DNA of 64,000 bases from Thermaurantimonas sp046299575 (GCF_046299575.1 NZ_JBKBHX010000009.1:18420-82419); one strand, 5' to 3'; positions 16,863 through 26,700 are shown, numbered from the stretch's first letter. Program-made: numbers and translations. Notes: a model not told the origin generated them from the sequence alone.

Positions 16863-17945
16863 TTATACTTCTGCACTTTCTTTCAGGCGCTCAGCATTTT
16901 CTGCTAATTCGAGTTCTTCTGAGAATTTGAATAAATCGCCGTTCATGATTTCATCCAGATTATAAACCGTAAGACCGATCCGATGATCTGTCACCCGGCT
17001 TTGAGGGTAGTTGTATGTTCTGATTTTAGCTGATCGGTCACCTGTACTTACCATTGTCTTACGCTTTGAGGCTACTTCTTCCATGCGCTTAGTGTATTCC
17101 ATTTCAAATAGCTTATCGCGCAACATCTGCATAGCACGTTCGCGATTGGCGTGTTGAGATCGCTCTACCTGACAGGTAACTACTATACCCGTAGGCTTGT
17201 GGGTAAGCATTACCTTGGTTTCTACCTTGTTTACGTTCTGACCGCCGGCCCCACCTGATCGGGCTGTTTGCATTTCTACATCAGCTGGATTGAGCTCAAA
17301 GGAAATTTCATCAGCTTCAGGCAGCACTGCAACTGTGGCAGCTGAAGTGTGCACGCGACCCTGAGTTTCGGTTTGTGGCACACGTTGCACGCGATGCACA
17401 CCTGATTCGTATTTTAATACGCCGTAGGCACCTTCGCCGTTTACCTTGAAGATGATTTCTTTAAAACCGCCAGAGGTACCTTCGTTGTAATCGAGTACTT
17501 CTACTTTCCATCCGCGTTTTTCACAATACTTTGAGTACATGCGAAACAAATCGCCAGCAAAAATGGCAGCTTCGTCTCCACCGGTACCGGCACGTATTTC
17601 CATTGTACATCCTCGAGCGTCTTCAGGATCTTTAGGCAGCAGAAGAAGTCGAATCTCCTCGCGTAGTTGTTCCAATCGAGGTTCACCTTCTTCGATTTCA
17701 GCCAGTGCGATTTCGCGTAGCTCAGGATCCTTTTCAGTTTTAAGAATTTCTTTTGCCTCTTGTAATGAGTTGTAGAGATTTTTGAACTGTTTGCCCTTTT
17801 CAACAATGGCTTCCAGCTCTTTATATTCTCGGTTTAAGGCTACATATTTTTTTTGATCGGCGATTATGTGAGGCTGTACTATTTGGTCAGCTATGTCTTG
17901 AAACTTTAGTTCAAGCGCTTCAATTTTTTCAATAAGCGAATCCAT
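16863..17945 (-). CDS. prfA: peptide chain release factor 1
   Basis: Reads UAA and UAG stop codons and triggers peptide release. The GGQ motif is in SGGAGGQNVNKVETKV, and the stop-codon recognition tripeptide of RF1 (PxT) appears as PQT in RVPQTETQGRVHTSAATV. I prefer the ATG at 17945 (MDSLIEKIEAL), which matches the family start, over one 12 bases upstream. The N-terminal helical domain, residues 1-100, binds class II release factors. 360 residues, normal size. It lies 12 bases after the purM stop. Confidence 0.96.
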   Translation of the reverse strand: MDSLIEKIEALELKFQDIADQIVQPHIIADQKKYVALNREYKELEAIVEKGKQFKNLYNSLQEAKEILKTEKDPELREIALAEIEEGEPRLEQLREEIRLLLLPKDPEDARGCTMEIRAGTGGDEAAIFAGDLFRMYSKYCEKRGWKVEVLDYNEGTSGGFKEIIFKVNGEGAYGVLKYESGVHRVQRVPQTETQGRVHTSAATVAVLPEADEISFELNPADVEMQTARSGGAGGQNVNKVETKVMLTHKPTGIVVTCQVERSQHANRERAMQMLRDKLFEMEYTKRMEEVASKRKTMVSTGDRSAKIRTYNYPQSRVTDHRIGLTVYNLDEIMNGDLFKFSEELELAENAERLKESAEV

Positions 17946-17957
17946 TACAAAAAACAT

Positions 17958-19136
17958 TTAATATTCAAAAGTTCCGAAATTGCTTTTGATGGTCAACTTT
18001 TTACCTTCTAATGGTGGTTCTATCCTACCCACGATTTGGGCTTCGAGGTGAAAGGTTTTGCAAATTTCGATAATTCTGTCAGCTACTTCAGGGTCGCAGT
18101 AAATTTCCATGCGATGTCCCATATTATATATAGTGTACATTTCGCGCCATGAAGTGCCTGACACTCGCTGGAGCTCTGCAAATAAAGGAGGAAGTCCGAA
18201 GAGATTGTCCTTCACAATATGTACATTTTCTGCAAAGTGCAATACTTTGGTTTGACCTCCTCCACTACAGTGTATCATGCCGTGAATGCTTTCGCGCACT
18301 TCATGTAAAATTTGCTTTACGACAGGTGCATACGTACGAGTAGGACTCAGTACTGCTCTGCCCATATCTAAGGGTGTTCCGATCAGTGGAGAGGTGAGAG
18401 TGTAAGGTCCGGTATATACTACTGAAGGGTCTAATCCAGGATCAAAGGTTTCAGGATATTTATGTGCGACTTCCTTCGAAAACAGATCGTGGCGAGCAGC
18501 AGTTAGGCCGTTACTGCCTATACCTGAATTATAAACAGTTTCATAACTCGTTTGACCATAAGATGCAAGGCCTACGATTACATCACCGATTTTTATTCTG
18601 GAATTATCGATTACATCGCTGCGTTTTAAACGGGTGATTACAGTAGAATCTACAATTATTGTTCGTACCAAATCACCGACATCAGCCGTTTCACCGCCGG
18701 TTAGAATAGCTTTAATTCCAAAATTGTTTAACAGCTGACAAAACTCTTCGTTGGCCTCAATGATGGTCTTAATGACTTCACCTGGAATAAGATGTTTATT
18801 TCTGCCGATGGTGCTACTTATCAAAAACGGACCAATGGAGCCGATACAAAGCAGATCATCGATGTTCATCACAAGGGCGTCAATGGCTATCCCCTTCCAC
18901 ACGCTTAAATCGCAGGTTTCGCGCCAGTAGGCATAGGCCAGAGATGATTTTGTGCCGGCGCCATCGGCATGCATAGCTAAGCAATAATCAGGGTCGCCAG
19001 CAAGTAAATCAGGAATTATTTTACAAAAAGCTTTTGGAAATAGCCCCTTATCTACATTTTTTATTGCTGCATGTACATCGTCTTTGCTGGCTGAAACTCC
19101 TCGTTTGAGGTAATGGAATGAATCGCTCGAATACAT
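17958..19136 (-). CDS. purM: phosphoribosylformylglycinamidine cyclo-ligase (AIR synthase)
   Basis: Fifth step of purine synthesis: FGAM plus ATP to AIR. The 392 residues fit the longer form found in Bacteroidota. ATP-site features are CLAMHADGAGTKSSLAYAYW near residue 55 and GGETADVGDLVRTIIVDS near residue 145; the C-terminal AIRS_C domain includes IHCSGGGQTKVLHF. It is the first gene of purM-prfA-pyrF; the promoter should be in the 70 bases before the ATG. Confidence 0.94.
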   Translation of the reverse strand: MYSSDSFHYLKRGVSASKDDVHAAIKNVDKGLFPKAFCKIIPDLLAGDPDYCLAMHADGAGTKSSLAYAYWRETCDLSVWKGIAIDALVMNIDDLLCIGSIGPFLISSTIGRNKHLIPGEVIKTIIEANEEFCQLLNNFGIKAILTGGETADVGDLVRTIIVDSTVITRLKRSDVIDNSRIKIGDVIVGLASYGQTSYETVYNSGIGSNGLTAARHDLFSKEVAHKYPETFDPGLDPSVVYTGPYTLTSPLIGTPLDMGRAVLSPTRTYAPVVKQILHEVRESIHGMIHCSGGGQTKVLHFAENVHIVKDNLFGLPPLFAELQRVSGTSWREMYTIYNMGHRMEIYCDPEVADRIIEICKTFHLEAQIVGRIEPPLEGKKLTIKSNFGTFEY

Positions 19137-19205
19137 ACATGCAAAAGTACTTCACTTCACATTCACAATACCTCAAAAAGATGTATAATTTGTTCGAAGA
19201 GTTTT

Positions 19206-19916
19206 TTAAATCAATGGTTTTTGAAAAAGCTTTTGATTAATCAGTTTTATTTTATTTCCGTTTCTTTTTATTATTCCTTTTTCTTCGAAATTTTTCAACC
19301 AACGGTAAGTAGACGTGCGTGACGATCCGCTGAGCAATGCAAGGTCATCGCTGTTTAATTCTACTGGGATGCTGTTGTCTTCTGTTAATCCATATTTGGA
19401 AATCAAATATTTAAGCACTTGTAGGAGCCTGCCCTCTGAGTCCGCTTGTATGATTTGTACGCCGTTTTGCTCTGTGAGTTCAGCTTTTTTAAAAATGACT
19501 TGCATTATTGGAAAAACAGCTTGTGGCTCACGAGTCATAAGCTCGTGCAATTTTTTGGTCGGTAATTCGAGTAAAACCGATAATTCTGAAATGCAAGAAT
19601 AATTGTATAAAATTGGCATATCCTGAATGGCAGCTGAAATGCCTAAAAAATCACCATTTTTATGAAGAATTAATTCGCCGTTTCTATAGCTTTTTACTCC
19701 TCCTTCGATCAACCAATAAAACTTATCGGAAGGTTCGCCTTTTTTTAGAATCTCTTCACCTATTTTGAAAATTTTTATATCACCAGATGATATGAAATAT
19801 TGTAAAAGAATATGAGAACCTTCAGGCAAAAGTTTGTTAAAATTATCTTTAATGAACTGCTCTTTATCCTTCATCACACTTCCAGGAAACGAAGCAAATG
19901 AAAAAGATTCTTTCAT
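19206..19916 (-). CDS. Crp/Fnr family transcription regulator
   Basis: A 236-residue protein with an N-terminal cyclic-nucleotide-binding-like beta-roll (FKIGEEILKKGEPSDKFYWL, GDFLGISAAIQDMPILYNYS) and a C-terminal winged helix-turn-helix (ALLSGSSRTSTYRWLKNFEE then GIIKRNGNKIKLI). No Cys cluster for an iron-sulfur centre is present, so it is not an Fnr-type oxygen sensor. The cAMP-contacting Arg-Ser pair is not evident, so the effector is unknown. An alternative start is Met15. It stands alone, 45 bases from the rseP end. Confidence 0.85.
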   Translation of the reverse strand: MKESFSFASFPGSVMKDKEQFIKDNFNKLLPEGSHILLQYFISSGDIKIFKIGEEILKKGEPSDKFYWLIEGGVKSYRNGELILHKNGDFLGISAAIQDMPILYNYSCISELSVLLELPTKKLHELMTREPQAVFPIMQVIFKKAELTEQNGVQIIQADSEGRLLQVLKYLISKYGLTEDNSIPVELNSDDLALLSGSSRTSTYRWLKNFEEKGIIKRNGNKIKLINQKLFQKPLI

Positions 19917-19960
19917 TCTATGAAATGATTTTAATCAAAGCTTACATTGATATTTGGGAA

Positions 19961-21277
19961 TTAAAAAAGTTTGATAATATCATTTGAATTAGCTAGAATT
20001 AAAAGACCTAACAGTATGAAAAATCCTGCGATCTGAGCATATTCCAAAACCTTTTGCGAAGCTGGTTTGCCGGTAAGTATTTCCCATAGCAGAAATACCA
20101 CGTGGCCACCGTCAAGAGCTGGTATAGGCAAAATGTTTAAAAAGGCCAGCATAATGGATAGAAAAGCTGTGAACGACCAAAATTTCTCCCAGTTCCATGT
20201 GGTGTCAAACTGCTTCGCAATCATTATAAATCCACCGACCTCTTTGTAAGCTTCAGTTTTTGGATTGAAAATGATTTTAAACTGACGTACGTAGTCACTC
20301 AGCATGGTTGCAGCTTTTGAAAATGCCGCACCGATACTTTCAAAAAATCCGTATTTTATTACTTTAGTTTCAAAAAACAGAGAGGGATTCTGAGCAAACA
20401 CACCTATTTTTCCACTTTCTGGCACAAATACAGGTATGGAGACAATATTGCCTGCTCTGTTAACACGTAATGTGATTGTATCGCCTTTGTGTTTGGGAAT
20501 TTCCTCCAAATATTGGTCAAAAAACTGTAGTTGTAAGTCATTAATGCCCACCAATTGATCACCTTCTAGAAGTCCAGCTTTTTTTGCCTCACTGTCTTCT
20601 ACAAATCCACCGACGTAATATGGAAATCGAAGCCCGAAAAGAGTACTTTTGGATTTAATGATGTCTGAAATTTTTTCTTCCGTAATGGTAATTCGCACAG
20701 GCTTTCCATCGCGCTCGACCTCTACATAGCCACCACCTGAAAGCAATATTTCTAAAGGAATCTGATGGAAGCGTTCGGGATATTTTCCATTGACGGATAG
20801 GATTTTATCGCCATTCTTAAATCCTAAGGCAGTTCCTACACTGTCAGTTACAATTCCGTATTTTACATTCTGGGTAGGGATGTATTCTTCGCCGTAGTAC
20901 ATCAGCATGCCTATGTAGATGACTATTGCCAAAAGCACATTGACGGTGACACCTCCTACCATAATGATTAACCTTTGCCAGGCCGGTTTTGAGCGAAATT
21001 CGTAGGGCTGAGGAGGTTGTTTCATCTGTTCGGTGTCCATGCTTTCGTCAATCATTCCAGATATTTTCACATATCCGCCTAGCGGAAGCCATCCTATGCC
21101 ATATTCAGTTTCTCCGATCTTTTTCTTAAAAAGAGAAAACCAAGGATTGAAAAAGAGATAAAACTTTTCGACGCGGGTTTTAAAAAGTTTTGCTGGGATA
21201 AAGTGCCCTAACTCATGTAAAATAATTAAAATGGAAAGGCTTAACAAAAATTGGCTGATTCGAATCAAAATATCCAT
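19961..21277 (-). CDS. rseP: RIP metalloprotease RseP (site-2 protease)
   Basis: Intramembrane zinc protease of the M50 family that cuts anti-sigma factors and signal-peptide remnants. The first membrane helix carries HELGH (LIILHELGHFIPAK), and the third zinc ligand is in NILPIPALDGGHVVFL near the C-terminus. Two PDZ-type domains lie between (GFKNGDKILSVNGKYPER and KAGLLEGDQLVGINDLQLQF). 438 residues, four membrane helices, usual size. In many Bacteroidota dxr is its neighbour; here the next gene is an unrelated 770-aa protein. Confidence 0.94.
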   Translation of the reverse strand: MDILIRISQFLLSLSILIILHELGHFIPAKLFKTRVEKFYLFFNPWFSLFKKKIGETEYGIGWLPLGGYVKISGMIDESMDTEQMKQPPQPYEFRSKPAWQRLIIMVGGVTVNVLLAIVIYIGMLMYYGEEYIPTQNVKYGIVTDSVGTALGFKNGDKILSVNGKYPERFHQIPLEILLSGGGYVEVERDGKPVRITITEEKISDIIKSKSTLFGLRFPYYVGGFVEDSEAKKAGLLEGDQLVGINDLQLQFFDQYLEEIPKHKGDTITLRVNRAGNIVSIPVFVPESGKIGVFAQNPSLFFETKVIKYGFFESIGAAFSKAATMLSDYVRQFKIIFNPKTEAYKEVGGFIMIAKQFDTTWNWEKFWSFTAFLSIMLAFLNILPIPALDGGHVVFLLWEILTGKPASQKVLEYAQIAGFFILLGLLILANSNDIIKLF

Positions 21278-21330
21278 ATATTAATTACAAGCAATTAAAA
21301 CAATTTACAAAAAACTAAAAAGTTCATCGT

Positions 21331-23628
21331 TTAATTGGTGAAAGATGCTTTAAAAAGTTGGATGTTTGCTTCGAGATTTTTCCACAAAATTTCAATTTCT
21401 GATGTATTCATACCTGCATTTAATAATTTCGTTAAGATGTATTCCTTATTCATTAGACCCAAACGGTTTTGTTCTTTTTTGGAATTAAACACAAGTGCCT
21501 GATAAACAATACTAATTCTTTCAAATGCATCGCCAAAAGGTATACCACTTTCGAAGGTAAGGAGTAGGTCGAGTATCTCTCTTTCACCTGCTTCAGCTAA
21601 AAACCAAATGAGACCAGGATCTGTGTTGCCTTCTATAAAACTTTCTAACGCCATTTCTGTGGCCTTAAGACCTTCGAATTGCTGCATAACCAAAAGATCA
21701 GCGTATAAATCCTGTTCTTTTTGATCACTGATAGCAGGTCTTTTTACCGGTAGTTTGAAACGCTCTGCATTGCGATAGGCAATGGGCCGTGTATAGGCAT
21801 CGGTCTGTGCTATTCCCAAAAGTATTCCGTCTTTTACCTTTCTGATTTGAAAATCTGGTACTTCGTCGAGACGTTCAAATCCGAAGTTGCGGATTTCTGG
21901 GAGAGAATCGTCTAATGCGAGTGATACAGCTGTTGCGAGTAAGTTGGGATTGCCGGTTGCAATCATAGTACGGAAGGCTCTGTATCGATTTAAAGGAGTA
22001 TATCCATAGTTGAGCTCGAGCAGTGCCTGGTATTCAGGCCGTATTTCATGAGTTGGTATCAATATATGTTCTTCCCACTGCGGGTACAAAAAGAGAATAT
22101 CTGAGGGTGTTGATATATCGAAAATCATGACTTTTTCACCTGTAGTAGGAGTAATTATAGTATCTATTTTTTGATCTTTCATATAGGCAATCCATCGGAG
22201 AAAAGTACCTTTTTTTATTAATAGATTTTCATCTAAAATTTGAATTTTAAAGACATTTGGATTGGATGACATTTTTATCTCATAAGTTATAAAAAACTTA
22301 TTGGTAATAGGTCTATTAAAATGAATTCGATTGATATCTATTTGAATGTTTTTACTTTGGAGTATTTCATATATTTGTTTTTGAGCATAGTTTGTAATAA
22401 ATTCATCTATTACTTCTTTTAATACATCAAATCCATTATAGTGATACATATTGTAGAACAAAAGTATATAATATAGTCGTCGATTATTTGTGTAATTGTT
22501 GTTTTTCACATGATTATCAACAATGTTTCTCAGCATTAATGCATGTGTACTTTGATATGATGTTTTTACTATTTCTTTTACCAATTCAAAGGCATTGAGT
22601 ACATCAAAAATTTCAGAATTTTTAAAACATTGCATCAATGCTACTTGAAGACACATGTGTTCATTTGAAATTCTTTGTGGCATCAGGAAATAATTCCGAT
22701 TCTTTGGTATGTAAAAAATACTGGGAAATACTGTTGAATCAACCCCGCAATTATTAAAATATGGTATAAATGTGAAACAAGCATTTGATTTTGATAAAGT
22801 TGTTTGGGCCAAACTCGATGTGACTTTTGGTTCGTTAATTATCGATGGTTGTGATTGTTTTTCTGCTGCTGCCAGCTGCTGATTATCTGTATCTGTGGAC
22901 TGAATTGTTGGTTCTGTTTTTTGGTTAATTATAACAGATGAAGGGGGTTGAATTGACGGTTTCAATGTTTGATTTTCTATCGAAGAGGCGATAACTACTG
23001 GTCTTTCAAATGCAATATTTATCCTTTGTAAATCATCTTGAGTCAAAGATCTTGAAAAGACACATTGAGTATTCGATTTTCTATCGGAAAAGCTGTGAAA
23101 TTTTGAGCCATTTACTTTAAAATTGACTGTGCTGCAAATAGATAGTGAAACTAGGTAGTTTTTCTTGAAAGGTTTTGGAATTAATCTTTTGAAAGTTTGT
23201 TCATTAAATTGAAATACCAATATATTTTTAGCCTCCGTTATTATCAAATCATTTTGTAGGTCAGATAGAGGAATTTCAACATCGAAATAATATTTTAAAA
23301 ATTTTTTATTGCTGTGTTGAAAAATAAGCCTTTTTCCATCGTACTGATAAGCTGTTTCATCCAGTGGTTTTAAAACGTACTTTTTAAAATGTTGTATTGA
23401 TTGAGTTGGGACTTCTATCAAATATTCCGCAGTGTAATTTCCTGGTGGAGGTGTGAGTAAATAGGAAATTTTAGCTACATTTTTTGTAAAATCTACATGA
23501 AGATTGACTTCAATATGATGATTTTCAATTGATTGAGATATTGCTTTTCCATGTATCAAAAGAATTAAAAAATAGGTTAGTAGAATTCTAAACACTGAGT
23601 TTATGTTTACTTTTGGCTGAACTTCCAT
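21331..23628 (-). CDS. large exported protein of unknown function with HEAT-like C-terminus
   Basis: Starting at the ATG at 23628 the product has 765 residues and a signal peptide (LLTYFLILLIHGKAISQS). Residues 30-200 read like a beta-sandwich resembling the N-terminal domain of M1 peptidases or gliding-type proteins. A Ser/Gln/Thr-rich linker follows near 220-285, then a Cys-containing central region. The C-terminal third has helical repeats with HEAT flavour (AVSLALDDSLPEIRNFGF, PIAYRNAERF). No catalytic motif was found. It is divergent from the biotinyl carrier gene, whose start is 9 bases away, and no partner gene is apparent. Function unknown. Confidence 0.65.
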   Translation of the reverse strand: MEVQPKVNINSVFRILLTYFLILLIHGKAISQSIENHHIEVNLHVDFTKNVAKISYLLTPPPGNYTAEYLIEVPTQSIQHFKKYVLKPLDETAYQYDGKRLIFQHSNKKFLKYYFDVEIPLSDLQNDLIITEAKNILVFQFNEQTFKRLIPKPFKKNYLVSLSICSTVNFKVNGSKFHSFSDRKSNTQCVFSRSLTQDDLQRINIAFERPVVIASSIENQTLKPSIQPPSSVIINQKTEPTIQSTDTDNQQLAAAEKQSQPSIINEPKVTSSLAQTTLSKSNACFTFIPYFNNCGVDSTVFPSIFYIPKNRNYFLMPQRISNEHMCLQVALMQCFKNSEIFDVLNAFELVKEIVKTSYQSTHALMLRNIVDNHVKNNNYTNNRRLYYILLFYNMYHYNGFDVLKEVIDEFITNYAQKQIYEILQSKNIQIDINRIHFNRPITNKFFITYEIKMSSNPNVFKIQILDENLLIKKGTFLRWIAYMKDQKIDTIITPTTGEKVMIFDISTPSDILFLYPQWEEHILIPTHEIRPEYQALLELNYGYTPLNRYRAFRTMIATGNPNLLATAVSLALDDSLPEIRNFGFERLDEVPDFQIRKVKDGILLGIAQTDAYTRPIAYRNAERFKLPVKRPAISDQKEQDLYADLLVMQQFEGLKATEMALESFIEGNTDPGLIWFLAEAGEREILDLLLTFESGIPFGDAFERISIVYQALVFNSKKEQNRLGLMNKEYILTKLLNAGMNTSEIEILWKNLEANIQLFKASFTN

Positions 23629-23637
23629 ACGCTGGAT

Positions 23638-24138
23638 ATGCAAATAAAATACGAAGATCAGGTTTTAGACGTAAAGCCGAGAAAAAACAACCGATTGAAA
23701 GGCGAAATTAATGGGGAGCCTTACGAGATCGAGTTGAAGCGCTTAACTGAATATGAATACATTCTGCACTATAAAGGTCGCAAGTTCAAAGTAATAAAAC
23801 CCTTTCAGATACCTGAAAGCGGTTCAGCCAAACTTATAATCAATGGAAAGGTCATTGAACTCGAAATTACAAGCGATCAAGAGCTCATAATGAAGCAAAT
23901 GGGACTGGGCGGAAACGCATCGACGAAAGTCAGTGAGTTGAAAGCTCCAATGCCCGGACTCGTTAGGCGTATATTAGTCGATGAAGGACAAGCGGTTACA
24001 AAAGGTACTCCCCTACTTGCGCTGGAGGCTATGAAAATGGAAAACGTCATTAAGGCCTCAGCTGAAGGCACGGTGACTGCTATTTTAGTAAAACAAGGCG
24101 ATGCAGTAGAGAAGAATCAAATATTAATACGGTTTTAA
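23638..24138 (+). CDS. biotin/lipoyl carrier protein (acyl-CoA carboxylase carrier subunit type)
   Basis: The C-terminal half is a biotinyl domain: LKAPMPGLVRRILVDEGQAV, with the biotinylated Lys in EAMKMEN and then AEGTVTAILVKQGDAVEKN. The N-terminal 85 residues form a beta-rich domain like those of the single-domain biotin carboxyl carrier subunits of propionyl- or acetyl-CoA carboxylases in Bacteroidota. No carboxylase or transferase subunit gene lies beside it, so its enzyme partner must be encoded elsewhere. 166 residues, normal for this type. Confidence 0.88.
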   Translation: MQIKYEDQVLDVKPRKNNRLKGEINGEPYEIELKRLTEYEYILHYKGRKFKVIKPFQIPESGSAKLIINGKVIELEITSDQELIMKQMGLGGNASTKVSELKAPMPGLVRRILVDEGQAVTKGTPLLALEAMKMENVIKASAEGTVTAILVKQGDAVEKNQILIRF

Positions 24139-25169
24139 TCAGCCAGAAAGAGCGATTTATCCAAGTTGAGCCATTGCAGGGCTGCTCCGTGAAGCAACTT
24201 AGCCTTCAATTCTTCGTCATCAGTGTATTGATGAATTAGTTCACCGGGGTTTAACTCGCCTAAAGGAAAAGGATAATCTGTGCCAAGAGCAACACGGTCA
24301 GCACCAAACATGCGTATGATGAAATCGAGCATGTTGATATCGTGCACTAAGCTATCAACCCAAAATTTACCCAAATATCTACTCGGATGATACGGATTGT
24401 CGATGGCACAGAGGTCGGGTCTGACGTCGAATCCGTGAGCGATTCTGCCAAAAGTGGCTGCAAATGACCCTCCACCGTGTGCCACAGCTACCCGCAAATC
24501 CGGCAGCCGCTCAAATACTCCCCCAAAAATCAACGAGCAAATGGCCAAAGAACTTTCGGCTGGCATTCCTACGAGCCAGGGAAGCCAGTATTTAGGCATT
24601 TTTTCTTTGCCCATCATATCCCAAGGGTGAACAAAGACTGCCATTCCCAGGTCTTGACATGCTTCGAAGAAGGGAAACAACTGAGGTGCATCGAGATTAA
24701 GATCGTTTACGTGCGTGCCAATTTCCACTCCGGCTAAACCTATGGATTTACAGCGTTCTAATTCACCGATTGCTAATTCTGTGTCTTGCAGAGGAACAGT
24801 GCCAAGCCCTACAAATCGCTTGGGATAGCGATGCACGACCTCTGCTATGTGGTCGTTTAAAAACTTGGAAATGTAAAGGGTGTGCTCTGGTTTAGCCCAA
24901 TAGCTGAACATGACAGGCACTGTGCTGAGCACTTGCACATCTACATGGTGCATACCGCATTCGCGTAAGCGAGTATTTGCATCCCAGCAGTTGTCTTCTA
25001 TTTCGCGGAAGAATCGACCATCTTGCATCATGCGTGCACGGCAGGGAGCGTGATGCTCGAGAAAAATGAATCCTCCGTAACCAAATTTTTTCTTGAAGTC
25101 AGGTAAATGTTCGGGTAATATATGTGTATGAATATCAATGGTAAAGGTGTGGTGGTGATGGGCACACAT
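24135..25169 (-). CDS. amidohydrolase, ACMSD-like (aminocarboxymuconate-semialdehyde decarboxylase)
   Basis: Metal-dependent TIM-barrel enzyme. IDIHTHILPEH provides the HxH metal ligands; LGTDYPFPLGE supplies the late Asp; VAHGGGSFAATFGRI and VFVHPWDMMGKEKMPKYWL match ACMSD, which diverts the kynurenine-pathway intermediate from NAD synthesis. I take the ATG at 25169 (MCAHHHHTFTIDIH) because the longer frame adds 85 residues of no family similarity. Length 344 fits ACMSD. No other kynurenine gene is nearby, so another amidohydrolase substrate cannot be ruled out. Its end overlaps that of the biotinyl carrier gene by 4 bases. Confidence 0.83.
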   Translation of the reverse strand: MCAHHHHTFTIDIHTHILPEHLPDFKKKFGYGGFIFLEHHAPCRARMMQDGRFFREIEDNCWDANTRLRECGMHHVDVQVLSTVPVMFSYWAKPEHTLYISKFLNDHIAEVVHRYPKRFVGLGTVPLQDTELAIGELERCKSIGLAGVEIGTHVNDLNLDAPQLFPFFEACQDLGMAVFVHPWDMMGKEKMPKYWLPWLVGMPAESSLAICSLIFGGVFERLPDLRVAVAHGGGSFAATFGRIAHGFDVRPDLCAIDNPYHPSRYLGKFWVDSLVHDINMLDFIIRMFGADRVALGTDYPFPLGELNPGELIHQYTDDEELKAKLLHGAALQWLNLDKSLFLAD

Positions 25170-25316
25170 CTGAGCAGGTAGATTATTGAGGCTTTGATTT
25201 GCGTCAAAAGTAAGATGTAAATGTGTCTTTTTACTTTTTACAAGGTCACTGGTAATACTTCTTAAAGTGTAAATTTTTTCCTGAGGAGTTATACAGTTAC
25301 TTTGTAACATAAATTC

Positions 25317-25910
25317 TTGCTTGTGTTTGCGGTAGAAATTGACGGTGCAGTAGTGGCTGAAGATGTAATGGCCAAAGAATTTGTATGTAATTTGTCGAGA
25401 TGCAAAGGTGCTTGTTGCGTGCAAGGCGATGCTGGTGCACCTTTAGAGGAGGAAGAAACTCGGATTCTGGAGAAAGAATTCAAGAATATTAAACCATTTT
25501 TAAGGCCTGAGGGCATACGAGCCATAGAAGAACAAGGTATCTGGTTGAAAGACCCACGTGATGGTGAACCTGTAACTCCTCTTGTGGATGGGAAAGAATG
25601 TGCCTATGTCGTTTTTGACGCTGATGGAACAGCTAAATGCGGTATTGAATTGGCTTGGAAAGCTGGGGCAACTGCTTTCCAAAAACCAATTTCCTGTCAT
25701 TTATATCCTATCCGAATTACAAAATACAAAACTTTTGAAGCAGTGAACTTTCATCGCTGGGAAATCTGCAGTCCGGCTTGTGAATTGGGTGCTCAACTAA
25801 AGGTACCAGTGTATGCTTTTTTAAAAAATGCCATCATCAGAAAATACGGAGAGGAGTGGTACCAAAAACTCGATGATGCAGCTAAACAGCTTGAAAATGA
25901 GAAGTTATAA
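25317..25910 (+). CDS. DUF3109 family protein
   Basis: A 197-residue protein of the DUF3109 family, found in Bacteroidota and related to YkgJ-like Cys-rich putative metal-binding proteins. The Cys pattern is clear: CNLSRCKGACCVQGDAGAPL near the start, then single Cys residues in KECAYVVF, AKCGIELAW, SCHLYPIRI and ICSPACELG, enough for a metal or iron-sulfur centre. The start may be TTG at 25317 or GTG at 25323; the family usually has around 17 residues before the first Cys, so both are possible. The gene end overlaps the start of the PAP2 gene by 14 bases. Confidence 0.83.
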   Translation: MLVFAVEIDGAVVAEDVMAKEFVCNLSRCKGACCVQGDAGAPLEEEETRILEKEFKNIKPFLRPEGIRAIEEQGIWLKDPRDGEPVTPLVDGKECAYVVFDADGTAKCGIELAWKAGATAFQKPISCHLYPIRITKYKTFEAVNFHRWEICSPACELGAQLKVPVYAFLKNAIIRKYGEEWYQKLDDAAKQLENEKL

Positions 25911-26700
25911 AATTTATTTTTTATTGATCCTTTTGCTGCCTTTTACTGCGTTCACTCAACGTTCAACCTTTCCATATCGGCTGTCATATTCTTTAGATAT
26001 ATCCCTAACAGTTGGGAATCTAGTATTAGTCGGCACAAATAGAGCTATAAAAGCTCATTTAAGTGTACCCAAAGCGGATGAAATTTTACAACTTGATCGA
26101 GAACGATTGTTTTATCTCGATAGAATTAGTTTCAGAACATATAATTCCACTACAGAGCGCGTAAGTCATTATGCAATGCTGACTACCATCACTTTACCTG
26201 TTTTGTTGGCGACCTATTCGAAATCATTCTCCCATCTATCGACAATGGCAGTCATGGGCATTGAGACTTACACCACTACCTTACTGGTTGTTCAAACACT
26301 GAAAGCTCTTACTCGAAGGCCAAGACCTGAAATGTACACCGATGAATATGACATTATGAGATATAAGGGCATCGAGAGTTTGAATGCCTTCCCTTCCGGA
26401 CATACGGCAATGGCCTTCGCTGCTGCAGGATTTGTACACTCCTGCCAGGAAGTTTTTAAACAGCAAAGTTTATGGGCTACCTTTTTAATGTATAGCACAT
26501 ATACGTCAGCTGTTATTTCTGGATTTTTGAGATATTACTCAGGAGTACATCATCTAACCGACGTAATGACAGGGGCAGTATTAGGATGGTCAATTGGTTA
26601 CTTCATACCAAAAATTCATCTTCAAACCAGACGCTCCAACCATTCTATACAACTGACACCCACTGCCAACGGCATGATACATTGTGCTTTGAATTTTTGA
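25897..26700 (+). CDS. PAP2 family phosphatase (exported/membrane)
   Basis: Lipid-phosphate or undecaprenyl-pyrophosphate phosphatase family. The three active-site motifs are present: KALTRRPRPE (KxxxxxxRP), NAFPSGHTAMAF (PSGH) and RYYSGVHHLTDVMTG (SRxxxxxHxxxD with the first Ser replaced). The ATG at 25897 gives a signal peptide (FLLILLLPFTAF) and 267 residues; the ATG at 25828 would lie inside DUF3109. Two or more membrane helices flank the motifs. Likely acts on the periplasmic face. Confidence 0.86.
   Translation: MRSYKIYFLLILLLPFTAFTQRSTFPYRLSYSLDISLTVGNLVLVGTNRAIKAHLSVPKADEILQLDRERLFYLDRISFRTYNSTTERVSHYAMLTTITLPVLLATYSKSFSHLSTMAVMGIETYTTTLLVVQTLKALTRRPRPEMYTDEYDIMRYKGIESLNAFPSGHTAMAFAAAGFVHSCQEVFKQQSLWATFLMYSTYTSAVISGFLRYYSGVHHLTDVMTGAVLGWSIGYFIPKIHLQTRRSNHSIQLTPTANGMIHCALNF

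Noticed and set aside
24135..25424. Longer start of the ACMSD-like gene at 25424
   Set aside because: The added 85 residues lack similarity to the family and run into the start of the divergent DUF3109 gene.
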